Assembly: GCA_030429705.1 (NCBI GenBank)
Contig: JAUIES010000001.1
Coordinates: 434,001-498,000 of the forward strand
Length of the DNA stretch: 64,000 nt
Reading direction: 5' to 3'
Origin: Phycisphaerae bacterium
GTDB lineage: Bacteria > Planctomycetota > Phycisphaerae > Phycisphaerales > UBA1924
Within the stretch, counting starts at the first letter, position 1. Each line of letters opens with the position of its first letter. The notes under the pieces were generated by a model. It searched no databases and had not been told where the DNA came from. It worked only from the letters and a program-made list of their open reading frames with translations. Below, in pieces: positions 26,031 to 34,930 of this stretch. A program made the translations under genes and the position numbers.

Positions 26031-27524
26031 ATGTCATTTAACTTTTCGTTCGATCATCTCCGCAATGAGGTCCATGGTGAGGTCAGACCGCGCCCCGAGC
26101 CCGAAACGCCGTTTCGAATCCTCGTGATGGGCGATTTCTCAGGACGAGCGAACCGCAAACAGACCGAGCCTCTGATCAACCGACCCGCTCGCAAGGCCGA
26201 TATCGATTCATTCGAGACCTTGATGACCGAGTGGAAAACGCGGCTTGGGCTTCGCGTGGGAACCGAGCACGCATTCGCCATGGGGTTTGCTGAACTTGAG
26301 CATTTTCATCCGGATGCACTGTTTGAACGCGTTGAGCACTTCGCCGGGCTTCGTGCTTTGCGAGGTCGGTTAACCAACCCGAAGACCAGTGCGGCCGCCG
26401 CAGAAGAGGTCCGCGGCTGGAAATCCGCTCTTCCTTCGACCGCCATCGAAGCAAAACCGGCCGAAGCCGCCTCGACACCCGAATCGGAGTTTGAGTCGCT
26501 CCTGGGAGGCTCTCGCGGGCAGCACGAACCGGTCACATCGTCCGCGGTGGATGCCATCATCCGAGGGCTCATCGCACCGCACATCGTGCCGGCCGCCGAA
26601 CCGGATCTCGACGACCTGATCGCGCTCGTTGATCAAGCCATCAGCGATCACATGCGTTCCGTCTTACATGATCCGGATTTTGCAGACATGGAATCAAACT
26701 GGCGTGCTCTTCATACGCTGATCACCGGGCTCGAACTTGATGAAGAACTCGAACTGTTCGTGATCGACATCAGCCGGGAGGAACTGGAAAACGACATCCG
26801 TCATGATTCTGCACGAGGACTCACCGAGATTCTGGTCGAACGGACAACAACGACTGCGGGCGCCAAGCCCTGGAGCGTCGTCTGTCTCCTCGAATCGTTC
26901 GCTGCCAGTGCTGTTGATGCCCACCTGGTCGGGAGCCTGGCAATGTGCGCCCACGCGGGTGGCACGGTCATTCTGGCGGGCGCGCACGACACGCTGGCCG
27001 GGGTGGATTCCATCGCGAGCAACCCACGCCCGGAGAACTGGAATCAGTCCATCCACCCCGAGGCGGCTGCCCATTGGCAACTCGTTCGTACGCTGCCCGA
27101 ATCCGGATCGATCGGGTTGGTGCTCCCGCGTGTGCTGTCCCGACTGCCCTATAGCAGGAACACGGACCCAGTTGATGCCTTCGATTTTGAAGAATCGCCC
27201 GCCGGGTCGCCGCATGAGTCGTTGCCGTGGGCCAATGCGGCGACCTATTGCACGCTCCTGCTCGGCCGGGCGTATACCGAGCGAGGGTGGTCGCTCGATC
27301 TCCAAGCGGGCGGCGATGTGGACGGGCTCCCTGTGTATGTAGCCGAGTCTGGTCCGGATCGGGTCGCCATGCCGTGCGCCGAAGCCTGGCTCACCGATGG
27401 AGCCGCTCAGCGACTGCTCGAGAAAGGCTTGATTCCGGTTCTGAGTGTGCAGCATCGTGACGCGATTCGCATTCCTCGAATGACGGCTGTCAATGGCGCC
27501 GCACTTGTGACCTCCTGGGCATGA
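26031..27524 (+). CDS. Fused T6SS sheath-like protein (TssB-like and TssC-like domains in one chain)
   Basis: 497 residues from the ATG at 26031, with an excellent ribosome-binding site (GAGAGGAG, 7 bases). Residues about 27-125 resemble the small sheath subunit TssB/VipA: PFRILVMGDFSG, then AFAELEHFHPDALFER-like sequence (MGFAELEHFHPDALFERVEH) and GLRALRGRL. A linker rich in Ala, Glu and Ser runs from about 130 to 185. Residues about 190-497 resemble the large subunit TssC/VipB: DPDFADMESNWRALHTL is its hallmark, followed by the sheath core with LPRVLSRLPY and PCAEAWLTD. In canonical systems the two are separate proteins that interlock to form a contractile tube. Here they are fused and no other T6SS gene (tssK, tssF, tssG, hcp, clpV, vgrG) is in the window, so this could be a remnant, a dispersed system or a repurposed sheath. 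Confidence 0.75.
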   Translation: MSFNFSFDHLRNEVHGEVRPRPEPETPFRILVMGDFSGRANRKQTEPLINRPARKADIDSFETLMTEWKTRLGLRVGTEHAFAMGFAELEHFHPDALFERVEHFAGLRALRGRLTNPKTSAAAAEEVRGWKSALPSTAIEAKPAEAASTPESEFESLLGGSRGQHEPVTSSAVDAIIRGLIAPHIVPAAEPDLDDLIALVDQAISDHMRSVLHDPDFADMESNWRALHTLITGLELDEELELFVIDISREELENDIRHDSARGLTEILVERTTTTAGAKPWSVVCLLESFAASAVDAHLVGSLAMCAHAGGTVILAGAHDTLAGVDSIASNPRPENWNQSIHPEAAAHWQLVRTLPESGSIGLVLPRVLSRLPYSRNTDPVDAFDFEESPAGSPHESLPWANAATYCTLLLGRAYTERGWSLDLQAGGDVDGLPVYVAESGPDRVAMPCAEAWLTDGAAQRLLEKGLIPVLSVQHRDAIRIPRMTAVNGAALVTSWA

Positions 27525-27557
27525 CGACTCGCCGCCTCGCAATGTTGCGCTGCCTGA

Positions 27558-28439
27558 TCAGTCGTTCGGGTTGTCCTGATCGGTCATGGGCTCAGCCTTG
27601 TCTCCATACCCGTAGGTCAGTCCGTCGCGTTGATACTTGAGAAAGCCGCTCATGACTTTCACACGCGTTTGACGATCCAGTTCGAGGAACAACTTCGAGA
27701 AGAACGCATCGTTTTCAGCCTTTGACGGGTTGAAGCCGACCTCTTGGACAAACTCGAGTGTTCGTGTGCGAATCAGTGATTCTGTTTCTTCGCCGAGTTC
27801 CAGACTCTGCAACAGAATCTCGAACCCTGCGTCACCCATGGCTGCGGATCTTTTGATTGATCGTTCGATCTCCTGACCAAGTTCTTCGCCCTTGGCTTGG
27901 AGCATCGCTTCGAGTGGTTTGTACCTGCGATATTCGCGTTCAGCCAGCCGCTTTCCATCCGTGACAATCGCTCTGCGGTACTCCTCGACCAGTGCCTTGA
28001 ACCGTTTTGCTTCAGGTTCGGGGAGGACACTTGCGAGTTCTCGAAGCGCCGGGCCTCGCTTGACGAGAGGTGCCAGCCGACCCATGAGCGACCCCATGAC
28101 CTCGCCCATGGCACGCAAGTTTTTTGCCCCGCGTGCAGCGTCGAATCGAACCACAAGGTCGAGACTCTCGATGACCACCTCATCAAAGGCAGCCATTCGT
28201 TCTGCGAGAATCGCATTGACAGACTCCCGTTCGGACGGTGAGAGATCGAGGAGGTCGATCGCTGCCTGTTCGACCGACGATTGAAGTTGCTCGAGTCGGC
28301 CGTCGTACGCCCATCGCACGAGTGTTGGCTGTTGATCGCGTTCGGATTCGACCGCTGGCCCGGCAAGGACTGAGGACTCGGGCTGAGCAAAAGCAAGAGA
28401 ACCTGTGAGAGCCGCAGCAATAACCACAGAACGGACCAT
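27558..28439 (-). CDS. Exported helical protein of unknown function
   Basis: 293 residues with a signal peptide (MVRSVVIAAALTGSLAFA-QP) and a strong ribosome-binding site (AAGGAGG, 7 bases before the ATG). The mature part is rich in Glu, Arg, Leu and Ala and predicted by eye to be largely alpha-helical with coiled-coil character (for example the stretches around residues 85-200, EYRRAIVTDGKRLAEREYRR). No cysteine in the mature part and no catalytic motif. The gene is convergent with the sheath-like gene (33 bases between stops) and divergent from glmS. I do not recognise it; heavy-metal-sensor-like or Spy/CpxP-like helical periplasmic proteins are possible relatives but there is no diagnostic motif. 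Confidence 0.7.
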   Translation of the reverse strand: MVRSVVIAAALTGSLAFAQPESSVLAGPAVESERDQQPTLVRWAYDGRLEQLQSSVEQAAIDLLDLSPSERESVNAILAERMAAFDEVVIESLDLVVRFDAARGAKNLRAMGEVMGSLMGRLAPLVKRGPALRELASVLPEPEAKRFKALVEEYRRAIVTDGKRLAEREYRRYKPLEAMLQAKGEELGQEIERSIKRSAAMGDAGFEILLQSLELGEETESLIRTRTLEFVQEVGFNPSKAENDAFFSKLFLELDRQTRVKVMSGFLKYQRDGLTYGYGDKAEPMTDQDNPND

Positions 28440-28681
28440 CGGGTGCCTCCTTCCATCAACCAGACTCCAGTGTATTGGCTTTCTCCGAATCGACGATGTG
28501 AACTTTCATCGATCGGTCAATTTCGCCGGATTTGCAGCAATCTTGGCCGACCTCGGCAACGAACACGCTCGTACGCTCACTATCGTCCATGACTGGGGCA
28601 TCGAATCCAAACGAAAAACACCCCGATCTGCCGAAATTGTCTGTTGGGCCCTGCGGCTCAATCTTCGAGAGGATATCGAAC

Positions 28682-30523
28682 ATGTGTGGAATCGTCGCAT
28701 ACCTCGGCACGCGTGAAGCAACGCCGATCCTCATTGAAGGGCTCAAAAGGCTTGAGTACCGCGGGTACGACTCGGCTGGCATCGCAGTGATCGCCAATGG
28801 CACGCTTGAGGTCGCACGATCGATCGGGCGTGTCGCCAATCTCGAAGCAGCACTCAGCGATCTCCCAGACACCAACGCAACGCTCGGACTCGCCCACACC
28901 CGATGGGCGACCCATGGCGGTGTCACGGAGATGAACGCACATCCGCATCAGGACGACCGACATGGGATCGCGGTCGTTCACAACGGCATCATCGAGAACT
29001 ACGCATCACTTAAAAAGTACCTCCAGGAAAAGGGGCACACTTTCCAGAGTGAGACCGACACCGAAGTCATCGCGATGCTCATCAGTGAGCTGTATGCACC
29101 TGACGAAGGGATCGACCTCGAAGCAGCGGTGCAAGGCGCACTGCGCGAGGTCAACGGTGCCTATGCGATCGCCGTGATTTGTCAGAGTGAACCCGACACA
29201 CTGGTGTGCGCACGCAAGGGCTCGCCGTTGATCGTCGGCGTGGGCCGCGGCGAATACATTGTCGCGTCCGATCCTTCCGCGATTGTCGCGCACACCACCC
29301 AGGCCTACGCCCTTGACGATTACAATGTCGTTCGGCTGTCGCGCGACAACATTCGCACCAGCACACTGGAAAATGTCGAAGTGCCGCCCAAGGTCATGCA
29401 GCTTGAGATGGAACTCGACCAGATCGAACTGGGTGCCTTTGAACACTACATGCTCAAGGAGATCCACGAGCAGCCCGCTCGTATTCGCACGACGATGCGC
29501 GGACGCATCGACATGAAGGAAGGTCGAATTGTCCTCGGCGGATTGGCTGCGTTTCACAAGGAACTTGTGCGGGCCCATCGGCTCATCTTGGCGGCGCAAG
29601 GCACGGCTCTGCACGCTGCCATGATCGGCGAGTATCTCTTCGAGGACCTCGCCCGCATCCCGACCGAATGCGAGTATGCCAGCGAGTTTCGGTATCGCAA
29701 CCCCATCATCGATGAGGGCACGGTTATCGTGGCGATCAGTCAGTCTGGTGAGACCGCAGATACGCTCGCAGCGCTGACCGAAGCAAAGGAACGGGGGGCG
29801 CTCTCACTCGGCGTGATCAATGTGGTCGGCTCGACCATCGCCCGTGAAACGGATGCGGGTGTCTACCTTCGCGTGGGACCTGAAATCGGCGTTGCATCCA
29901 CCAAAGCATTTACAGGACAGGTGACTGTACTCACGATGATGGCGATCTACCTCGCCCGGCGCAGGCATATGTCCGCCGAACGATGCATGACCTTGCTCAA
30001 GGAACTCGAAGCCATTCCGGACAAGATGGCATCGCTCGTCGCACAAGACAGCACGGTGCGCGGCGTGGTCGAGAAACATGTCGATCGAGACAACTGGTTA
30101 TTCCTCGGACGCGGATACAACTATCCAACCGCTCTTGAAGGCGCTTTGAAACTCAAGGAAATCAGTTACATCCACGCAGAGGGCATGCCGGCGGCTGAAA
30201 TGAAGCACGGGCCAATTGCCCTTATTGATGACGGGATGCCCGTGGTGGTCATTGCGACCCAGGGCAGTCAGTATGACAAGGTGATGATTAATATCGAAGA
30301 GGTCCGCGCAAGGGGGGGCCATGTGATCGCGGTTGCGACTGAAGGCGACCCGAATATCGAAGGACACGCCGACGATGTGCTCTTTGTGCCGCCCTGCCCC
30401 GAGTGCCTGAGCCCGATGCTGACGGTCATCCCATTGCAACTGATGGCCTATCACGCCGCGCTGATCAGAGGGCACGATGTCGACAAGCCGCGCAACCTCG
30501 CCAAGAGTGTGACTGTGGAGTAA
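28682..30523 (+). CDS. glmS: Glutamine-fructose-6-phosphate aminotransferase (isomerising)
   Basis: 613 residues, standard for GlmS. The start at 28682 is fixed by the catalytic Cys2 (MCGIVAYLG), which must follow the initiator Met directly; GAGAGGA lies about 9 bases upstream. The glutaminase half shows RLEYRGYDSAG, HTRWATHGG and HNGIIENY. The isomerase half has two SIS domains (AISQSGETADTLAAL, FLGRGYNYPTALEGALKLKEISYIHAEG) and ends in LAKSVTVE with the conserved C-terminal active-site segment. The enzyme makes glucosamine-6-phosphate for peptidoglycan and lipopolysaccharide. Three plus-strand genes follow closely. No glmS ribozyme is apparent in the short leader. Confidence 0.98.
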   Translation: MCGIVAYLGTREATPILIEGLKRLEYRGYDSAGIAVIANGTLEVARSIGRVANLEAALSDLPDTNATLGLAHTRWATHGGVTEMNAHPHQDDRHGIAVVHNGIIENYASLKKYLQEKGHTFQSETDTEVIAMLISELYAPDEGIDLEAAVQGALREVNGAYAIAVICQSEPDTLVCARKGSPLIVGVGRGEYIVASDPSAIVAHTTQAYALDDYNVVRLSRDNIRTSTLENVEVPPKVMQLEMELDQIELGAFEHYMLKEIHEQPARIRTTMRGRIDMKEGRIVLGGLAAFHKELVRAHRLILAAQGTALHAAMIGEYLFEDLARIPTECEYASEFRYRNPIIDEGTVIVAISQSGETADTLAALTEAKERGALSLGVINVVGSTIARETDAGVYLRVGPEIGVASTKAFTGQVTVLTMMAIYLARRRHMSAERCMTLLKELEAIPDKMASLVAQDSTVRGVVEKHVDRDNWLFLGRGYNYPTALEGALKLKEISYIHAEGMPAAEMKHGPIALIDDGMPVVVIATQGSQYDKVMINIEEVRARGGHVIAVATEGDPNIEGHADDVLFVPPCPECLSPMLTVIPLQLMAYHAALIRGHDVDKPRNLAKSVTVE

Positions 30524-30536
30524 AGGACAGACGAAC

Positions 30537-31244
30537 ATGGAAGCCAGCCCGCGCAGGACGCGCCAACAATCACCACAGACACTTGCCCAAGGACTTGATG
30601 CACTGACACCTGATCAGCCGGTCGCTGTTCCGATCCCGGCACCGGGTCAGACCGGTGTCGCGCTACGCCCCCTCGCAGCAACTGACCGCGAGGCTTTTGT
30701 CGATCTCGTCGAGGACAGTATCGAGCATCTTGCGCCATGGCTCCCGGTACTCGCCGATGGCACGAAACCCGAGGCGTTCTTCGAGCAGGAAATTGAACGA
30801 GGTCACGACGCCTTGCAGACCGGCAACGCTGTACGCCTCATCGCGCTGCGCGATCATCAGATCGTCGGTTCTTTTTCACTCACCAACATCACCCGGGCGA
30901 TGACGCGCCAGTGTGATGCCAGTTGGTGGGTCGGCAGACGGTTCCTGCGCCAAGGCATTGCCCGTGCTGGTCTTGCGTATCTCTTGCGACATGCGTTCCT
31001 GGATGAACCAAATGGGCTCGGCCTTCACCGCGTCATGGCCACCATCGACCCGGACAACAGCCCGAGTCTAAACCTTGCCAAACTGTTCTCATTCACGCGC
31101 ACGCCTTCGGAAGATCACTATCTTCGCATCGGCCCATCGTGGAAGAAACACCACTGCTACGCAGCAGATGCGTTTGATCTGGCAGCCATCGAACTCAAGC
31201 CGTATCGACCGATCGACAATTCGCTACGATCGGATCGTGACTGA
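30537..31244 (+). CDS. GNAT family N-acetyltransferase (RimJ/RimL-like)
   Basis: 235 residues with AAAGGA about 9 bases before the ATG, 13 bases after glmS. The first 55 residues are a low-complexity Gln/Pro/Thr-rich leader. From GVALRPLAATDREAFVDLVE onwards it follows the RimJ/RimL/SpeG branch: PWLPVL, VGSFSLTNI, CDASWWVGRRFLRQGIARAGLAYLLRHAF (the acetyl-CoA pyrophosphate loop, here R-x-Q-G-I-A) and LHRVMATIDPDNSPSLNLAKL. Family members acetylate ribosomal protein N-termini, amino acids or polyamines with acetyl-CoA in the cytosol. Its stop overlaps the next gene's GTG start by 8 bases. The placement after glmS is suggestive but does not establish amino sugar as substrate. Confidence 0.85.
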   Translation: MEASPRRTRQQSPQTLAQGLDALTPDQPVAVPIPAPGQTGVALRPLAATDREAFVDLVEDSIEHLAPWLPVLADGTKPEAFFEQEIERGHDALQTGNAVRLIALRDHQIVGSFSLTNITRAMTRQCDASWWVGRRFLRQGIARAGLAYLLRHAFLDEPNGLGLHRVMATIDPDNSPSLNLAKLFSFTRTPSEDHYLRIGPSWKKHHCYAADAFDLAAIELKPYRPIDNSLRSDRD

Positions 31245-32319
31245 CTCTTTCGCAGGATGGACGCGAATCGATTCTCTCGATGAACAGGCGATTCGCGCTG
31301 CGTGCGCGATCGTCGCTATTGTCGACGAAAAGGGCGCGTGCTCACTTCTTGCGACCACTGCCAACGCTCGCGCATTCTGGCTGAAGAGAAAACTGCAAGT
31401 TGATGTTGCTGCAACGACACCGATCGTCTATAGCAATTATGTCGACTCCATGTTCGATGCCGAACTCGCCTTTCTGACAACCGCTCGCAAGGCATTGCCA
31501 GACTCTTATCAATCGCTCATCGCGCCCTGGCAGGCGTGGTACCTGCGCCTTGACCCCGAACGCGGCACCTGGGCCAATGCCACAGTGAGCGAAGCGATGC
31601 AGCCGCTTCGAAAGCAAGTCGCGTTCGGCCCGGTGCAAGACAAAAGAACGGTGTCAAAACTCGGTGAACTGCTCGATGACCTGTTTGACCTGTGTCGATA
31701 TCCCGCTGAGTTGGCAAAAACACCGAACGCTCGACCCTGCCCTTACAAGGAGATGGGCCGATGTCCTGCGCCCTGTGATGGCAGCGAACCTTGGTCGGCG
31801 TTTCTGGAGCGCTTTCAAAGGGCCTCTGAGGCGCTCAGGTCGATTCAAGACCTTCAGCGCGCAGTGGAGAAGCGAACGCGAATGGCGGCCAGCATCAATG
31901 ATTTTGAACGAGCAGCCCATCTGCAGTCCATCACTAAACGTCTCGACGGGCGACTCGGCAAGAAACTTGCACACCTTGCTCACGCGCACGCATTTGCACA
32001 GGTCGCGCTGGTTCCTCGCGCCCGTCATCACAAAATGATCTATCTATGCCGCCCGGATGGCATCCATCCGGTCGCCGAGCTCGAACCCAATCCGACCATC
32101 GAGTCGTGTCAGGCTGCGATCGAATCAATCGCATCTGTTCCTGCTCAACGATCCGACTGGCAGCCTTCATGCGAACAGACTGAAGCGATGAATTTCGTCA
32201 CGCACCGCCTGTTTCTCGCTCGCCGCACAGAGTTGTTTCTTACACTTGAGGACGCGATCAATCCGGCAACCCTTCGCAAGGCGGCATGTCGCACTACGAA
32301 ACCTGAATCGGACGACTGA
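31237..32319 (+). CDS. UvrC-like protein with Cys motif and UVR-like segment but no nuclease domain
   Basis: 360 residues from the GTG at 31237, which overlaps the preceding stop by 8 bases; the start is not certain because no clear ribosome-binding site is seen. Residues about 18-55 (AACAIVAIVDEKGACSLLATTANAR) weakly recall the GIY-YIG N-terminal domain of UvrC and Cho. Cys168, Cys176 and Cys180 occur in RPCPYKEMGRCPAPCDG, which matches the UvrC segment that precedes its UVR motif. Residues about 222-240 (DFERAAHLQSITKRLDGRL) match a UVR-type helical hairpin. The C-terminal RNase H-like incision domain of full-length UvrC (about 600 residues) is absent. I infer a divergent excinuclease-related protein, perhaps a regulator; activity is unknown. 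Confidence 0.65.
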   Translation: MTDSFAGWTRIDSLDEQAIRAACAIVAIVDEKGACSLLATTANARAFWLKRKLQVDVAATTPIVYSNYVDSMFDAELAFLTTARKALPDSYQSLIAPWQAWYLRLDPERGTWANATVSEAMQPLRKQVAFGPVQDKRTVSKLGELLDDLFDLCRYPAELAKTPNARPCPYKEMGRCPAPCDGSEPWSAFLERFQRASEALRSIQDLQRAVEKRTRMAASINDFERAAHLQSITKRLDGRLGKKLAHLAHAHAFAQVALVPRARHHKMIYLCRPDGIHPVAELEPNPTIESCQAAIESIASVPAQRSDWQPSCEQTEAMNFVTHRLFLARRTELFLTLEDAINPATLRKAACRTTKPESDD

Positions 32320-32337
32320 CACTGGGAACGATGAACG

Positions 32338-33381
32338 ATGGCTGAACCGTACACACTCCTGTTTCAACCAATACTCAAGTCCAAAGTCTGGGGCGGTCGA
32401 CGGCTCGGGCGGTTTGGCAAACCGCTGCCGGATGACCCCAACAACATGATCGGCGAAAGCTGGGAACTGGCCGACCTCGCCGCAACCTCCCCCACCGGCG
32501 GCGGCGGCGATCCTGCTCACTCGCAGATCACCAACGGGCCGTTCGCAGGGCAACCCATTGCCAATGCCACTGCCGCCTGGAAGTCGGATCTGCTCGGCGA
32601 CTCAATCTATATGCGGGAGTGCCAGAAGCAGCACACAGAGACACCCGCGTTCCCGTTACTTCTCAAGTACCTCGATGCGTCAGAACATCTGAGTGTTCAG
32701 ATTCACCCAAGCCCTGCGTACGCCGCTTCGCACGCCGATGCTCATCTCAAGACGGAGAGTTGGTTTATCCTCGATGCTGAACCGATGGGCGATCATGCTC
32801 CGGTGATTTACAAAGGGCTCAAGCCCGGAACGGACGAAGCAACGCTGCGCAAGCACATCGCTGAGGGCACCCTCGCCGAAGTCTTGATCAGCGAACCTGC
32901 GATCCCCGGCGCATGCCACACGCTACCGAGCGGCACAGTTCACGCACTCGGTGGCGGCGTGCTCGTTGCTGAAGTCCAAACCCCCAGCGACACAACCTTC
33001 AGGTTGTACGACTGGACGAAAGAATACGGACGAGCCGAAAGAGCCCTGCACATCGACCAGGCAATCGAATGTACCGATTTTACAGATGGAACCCCCCCAG
33101 AGTCATTGGCAGCACCCGACGGGGCAACACAATCGCGCGTTGCATCCACCGAGTTTTACACCATTGATGACACACGACCGACCGACACGCCGATTCACCT
33201 GCCGGCGGGAGCGTGTACGCTCCTGATGACCATCGCCGGCTCGGGCCGCGTCGTCACCGAGGGTCGAGCTGACACGCCGCTCACCGTTGGAACCACTGCT
33301 CTGGTGCCAGCAGCGATCGCAGGCATCACCGCACTCGAGTCTGACGAGCACCTGCGCGTCCTGGTCATTGGGCTTGCTTAG
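32338..33381 (+). CDS. manA: Mannose-6-phosphate isomerase, class I
   Basis: 347 residues, the size of the short type I phosphomannose isomerases. Signatures include SKVWGGRRLG near the start, IGESWELAD, LLLKYLDASEHLSVQIHPS (zinc-binding His), KTESWFILDAEP (zinc-binding Glu) and PSGTVHALGGGVLVAEVQTPSDTTFRLYDW, the active-site stretch with the third zinc ligand. It interconverts mannose-6-phosphate and fructose-6-phosphate in the cytosol and so shares its substrate with GlmS three genes upstream. It is the last of the glmS - acetyltransferase - UvrC-like - manA series, 18 bases after the previous stop. Confidence 0.93.
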   Translation: MAEPYTLLFQPILKSKVWGGRRLGRFGKPLPDDPNNMIGESWELADLAATSPTGGGGDPAHSQITNGPFAGQPIANATAAWKSDLLGDSIYMRECQKQHTETPAFPLLLKYLDASEHLSVQIHPSPAYAASHADAHLKTESWFILDAEPMGDHAPVIYKGLKPGTDEATLRKHIAEGTLAEVLISEPAIPGACHTLPSGTVHALGGGVLVAEVQTPSDTTFRLYDWTKEYGRAERALHIDQAIECTDFTDGTPPESLAAPDGATQSRVASTEFYTIDDTRPTDTPIHLPAGACTLLMTIAGSGRVVTEGRADTPLTVGTTALVPAAIAGITALESDEHLRVLVIGLA

Positions 33382-33420
33382 TTTCGACCTGGATGCGAAA
33401 CATGAAGGTCTCGATCGTCG

Positions 33421-34875
33421 CTACAAGAGCGGTGCAACCAACTGCGTTGTGTTTTCTGCCAAGCGCCGCGCCCGCGAGCGCAACGCCCACTGCTCGGCAT
33501 CAACTCGCACTGATTCTTCGATGTACGACTGCTGAAGTTGTTCCAGTTGTTGCGTCAGTCGAGAGTCGTACACAAACACGCTCGACTCGTAGTTGATTTC
33601 AAAACTACGCCGATCCATGTTTGCTGAACCAATCAAACAGACGCGGCCGTCGGCGGTCACGGTCTTTGCGTGCAGCAGTCCACCCCGGTAATGCCAGATG
33701 CGCACACCGGCATCGAGCAGGTCGCCGTAGTAACTTCGACTCGCCATCGCGACCAGTCTCGAGTCATTCTTTTTGGGAACCACGATCCGCACCCTTACGC
33801 CTCGGACCGCAGCTGCGATCAACGCTGTTTGCATAGCATCCGTTGGAATCAAGTATGGCGTGGTCAGGGTCAGATGATGCTGACAGGCGTACACCGTGGT
33901 CAGGAGCATGTCTTCGGTCGCGCGTGGCGATTGATTCGGGCCTGAGTTAATCAACTGCACCATCGAATCACCCGTCAAGTGCGGATCGGGGTGAATGTCT
34001 TCAAACACATCCTCGTCACGAGCATCCGACTCTAGCGACCAGTCATGCTGAAAGGTCAGTTCGATCGCTTCGGCAGCGGGCCCGTCGACCCGGCACAAGA
34101 TGTCCACCCATTGGCCGACACCGGCTTTGACTTTGAAGAACGCCGGGTCAGCGATGTTCAGGCTCCCGCAGTATCCGATCTTGCCATCGATCGCGACGAT
34201 CTTGCGGTGGTTGCGCATGTCGATTCGATGAAAGAGCAGCCGCAGTCGCCCCCCTTTCAGTGCCTCCTCGATCTTCACACCCGATTTGATCAGCCGCGGA
34301 CACCAACGCGACCGGAGAAACTGCTTGCTCCCGACGGCATCGAGAAGCAATCGGCAATCGACACCTCGCTCGGCTGCTCGTACGAGCGCTTCGCCCACTT
34401 CATCTGCCCGCCCGCCCGGCGACCAGATGTAAAACAACATGTACACGCGCGTCGCTGCTGCATCAATATCGCTGATCAGCGCATCGAATGCATCGTTCGC
34501 GCCTGCGTAGATCTGCACCGTGTTGCCGCCCAGCGTTGGCATCTGCGCGCCGCGCGCCGCATACGCATCAAGCGCCCGAGCGAGGTGTGAGTGGTTCGTC
34601 AGATCCGCCGGTGCCTGCTCGGCCAGTTCACCAAGCCGGGCGACGAACTGCGGACCGAGCGCCTTCGATGCCTTGACCCGCCGTCCCGCGAGCCACAGCT
34701 CGCCCACCATCAGATAGACGGCTGCCCCGATGAATGGGACCGCCGCGATCAGGACGATCCACGCGAGGCTCGTCCCGCCGGGTCGACGCCGACTCACTAT
34801 GCGCACACTCAGTCCGATGAGAATCACCCAGTGTGCAAGCGTCGTCACGATGCTGGAGATGACCGGAAAGTCCAT
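33421..34875 (-). CDS. cls: Cardiolipin synthase (phospholipase D family)
   Basis: 484 residues with two N-terminal membrane helices (about 8-25 and 38-60) separated by RRRPGGTSLAW, the hallmark of bacterial cardiolipin synthases. Two HKD motifs form the active site: His223, Lys225, Asp230 (NHRKIVAIDGKIGYCGSLN) and His402, Lys404, Asp409 (HAKTVTADGRVCLIGSANMD). The enzyme joins two phosphatidylglycerols, or phosphatidylglycerol with another phospholipid, at the inner membrane. It is convergent with manA and divergent from the MBL-fold hydrolase, with 55 bases between the starts. No sign of truncation. Confidence 0.93.
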   Translation of the reverse strand: MDFPVISSIVTTLAHWVILIGLSVRIVSRRRPGGTSLAWIVLIAAVPFIGAAVYLMVGELWLAGRRVKASKALGPQFVARLGELAEQAPADLTNHSHLARALDAYAARGAQMPTLGGNTVQIYAGANDAFDALISDIDAAATRVYMLFYIWSPGGRADEVGEALVRAAERGVDCRLLLDAVGSKQFLRSRWCPRLIKSGVKIEEALKGGRLRLLFHRIDMRNHRKIVAIDGKIGYCGSLNIADPAFFKVKAGVGQWVDILCRVDGPAAEAIELTFQHDWSLESDARDEDVFEDIHPDPHLTGDSMVQLINSGPNQSPRATEDMLLTTVYACQHHLTLTTPYLIPTDAMQTALIAAAVRGVRVRIVVPKKNDSRLVAMASRSYYGDLLDAGVRIWHYRGGLLHAKTVTADGRVCLIGSANMDRRSFEINYESSVFVYDSRLTQQLEQLQQSYIEESVRVDAEQWALRSRARRLAENTTQLVAPLL

Positions 34876-34930
34876 CGCTGCCTCTGTCCTTTGCCAAGTC
34901 GCCCACGATCACGATACAGTCACAGAGCAT

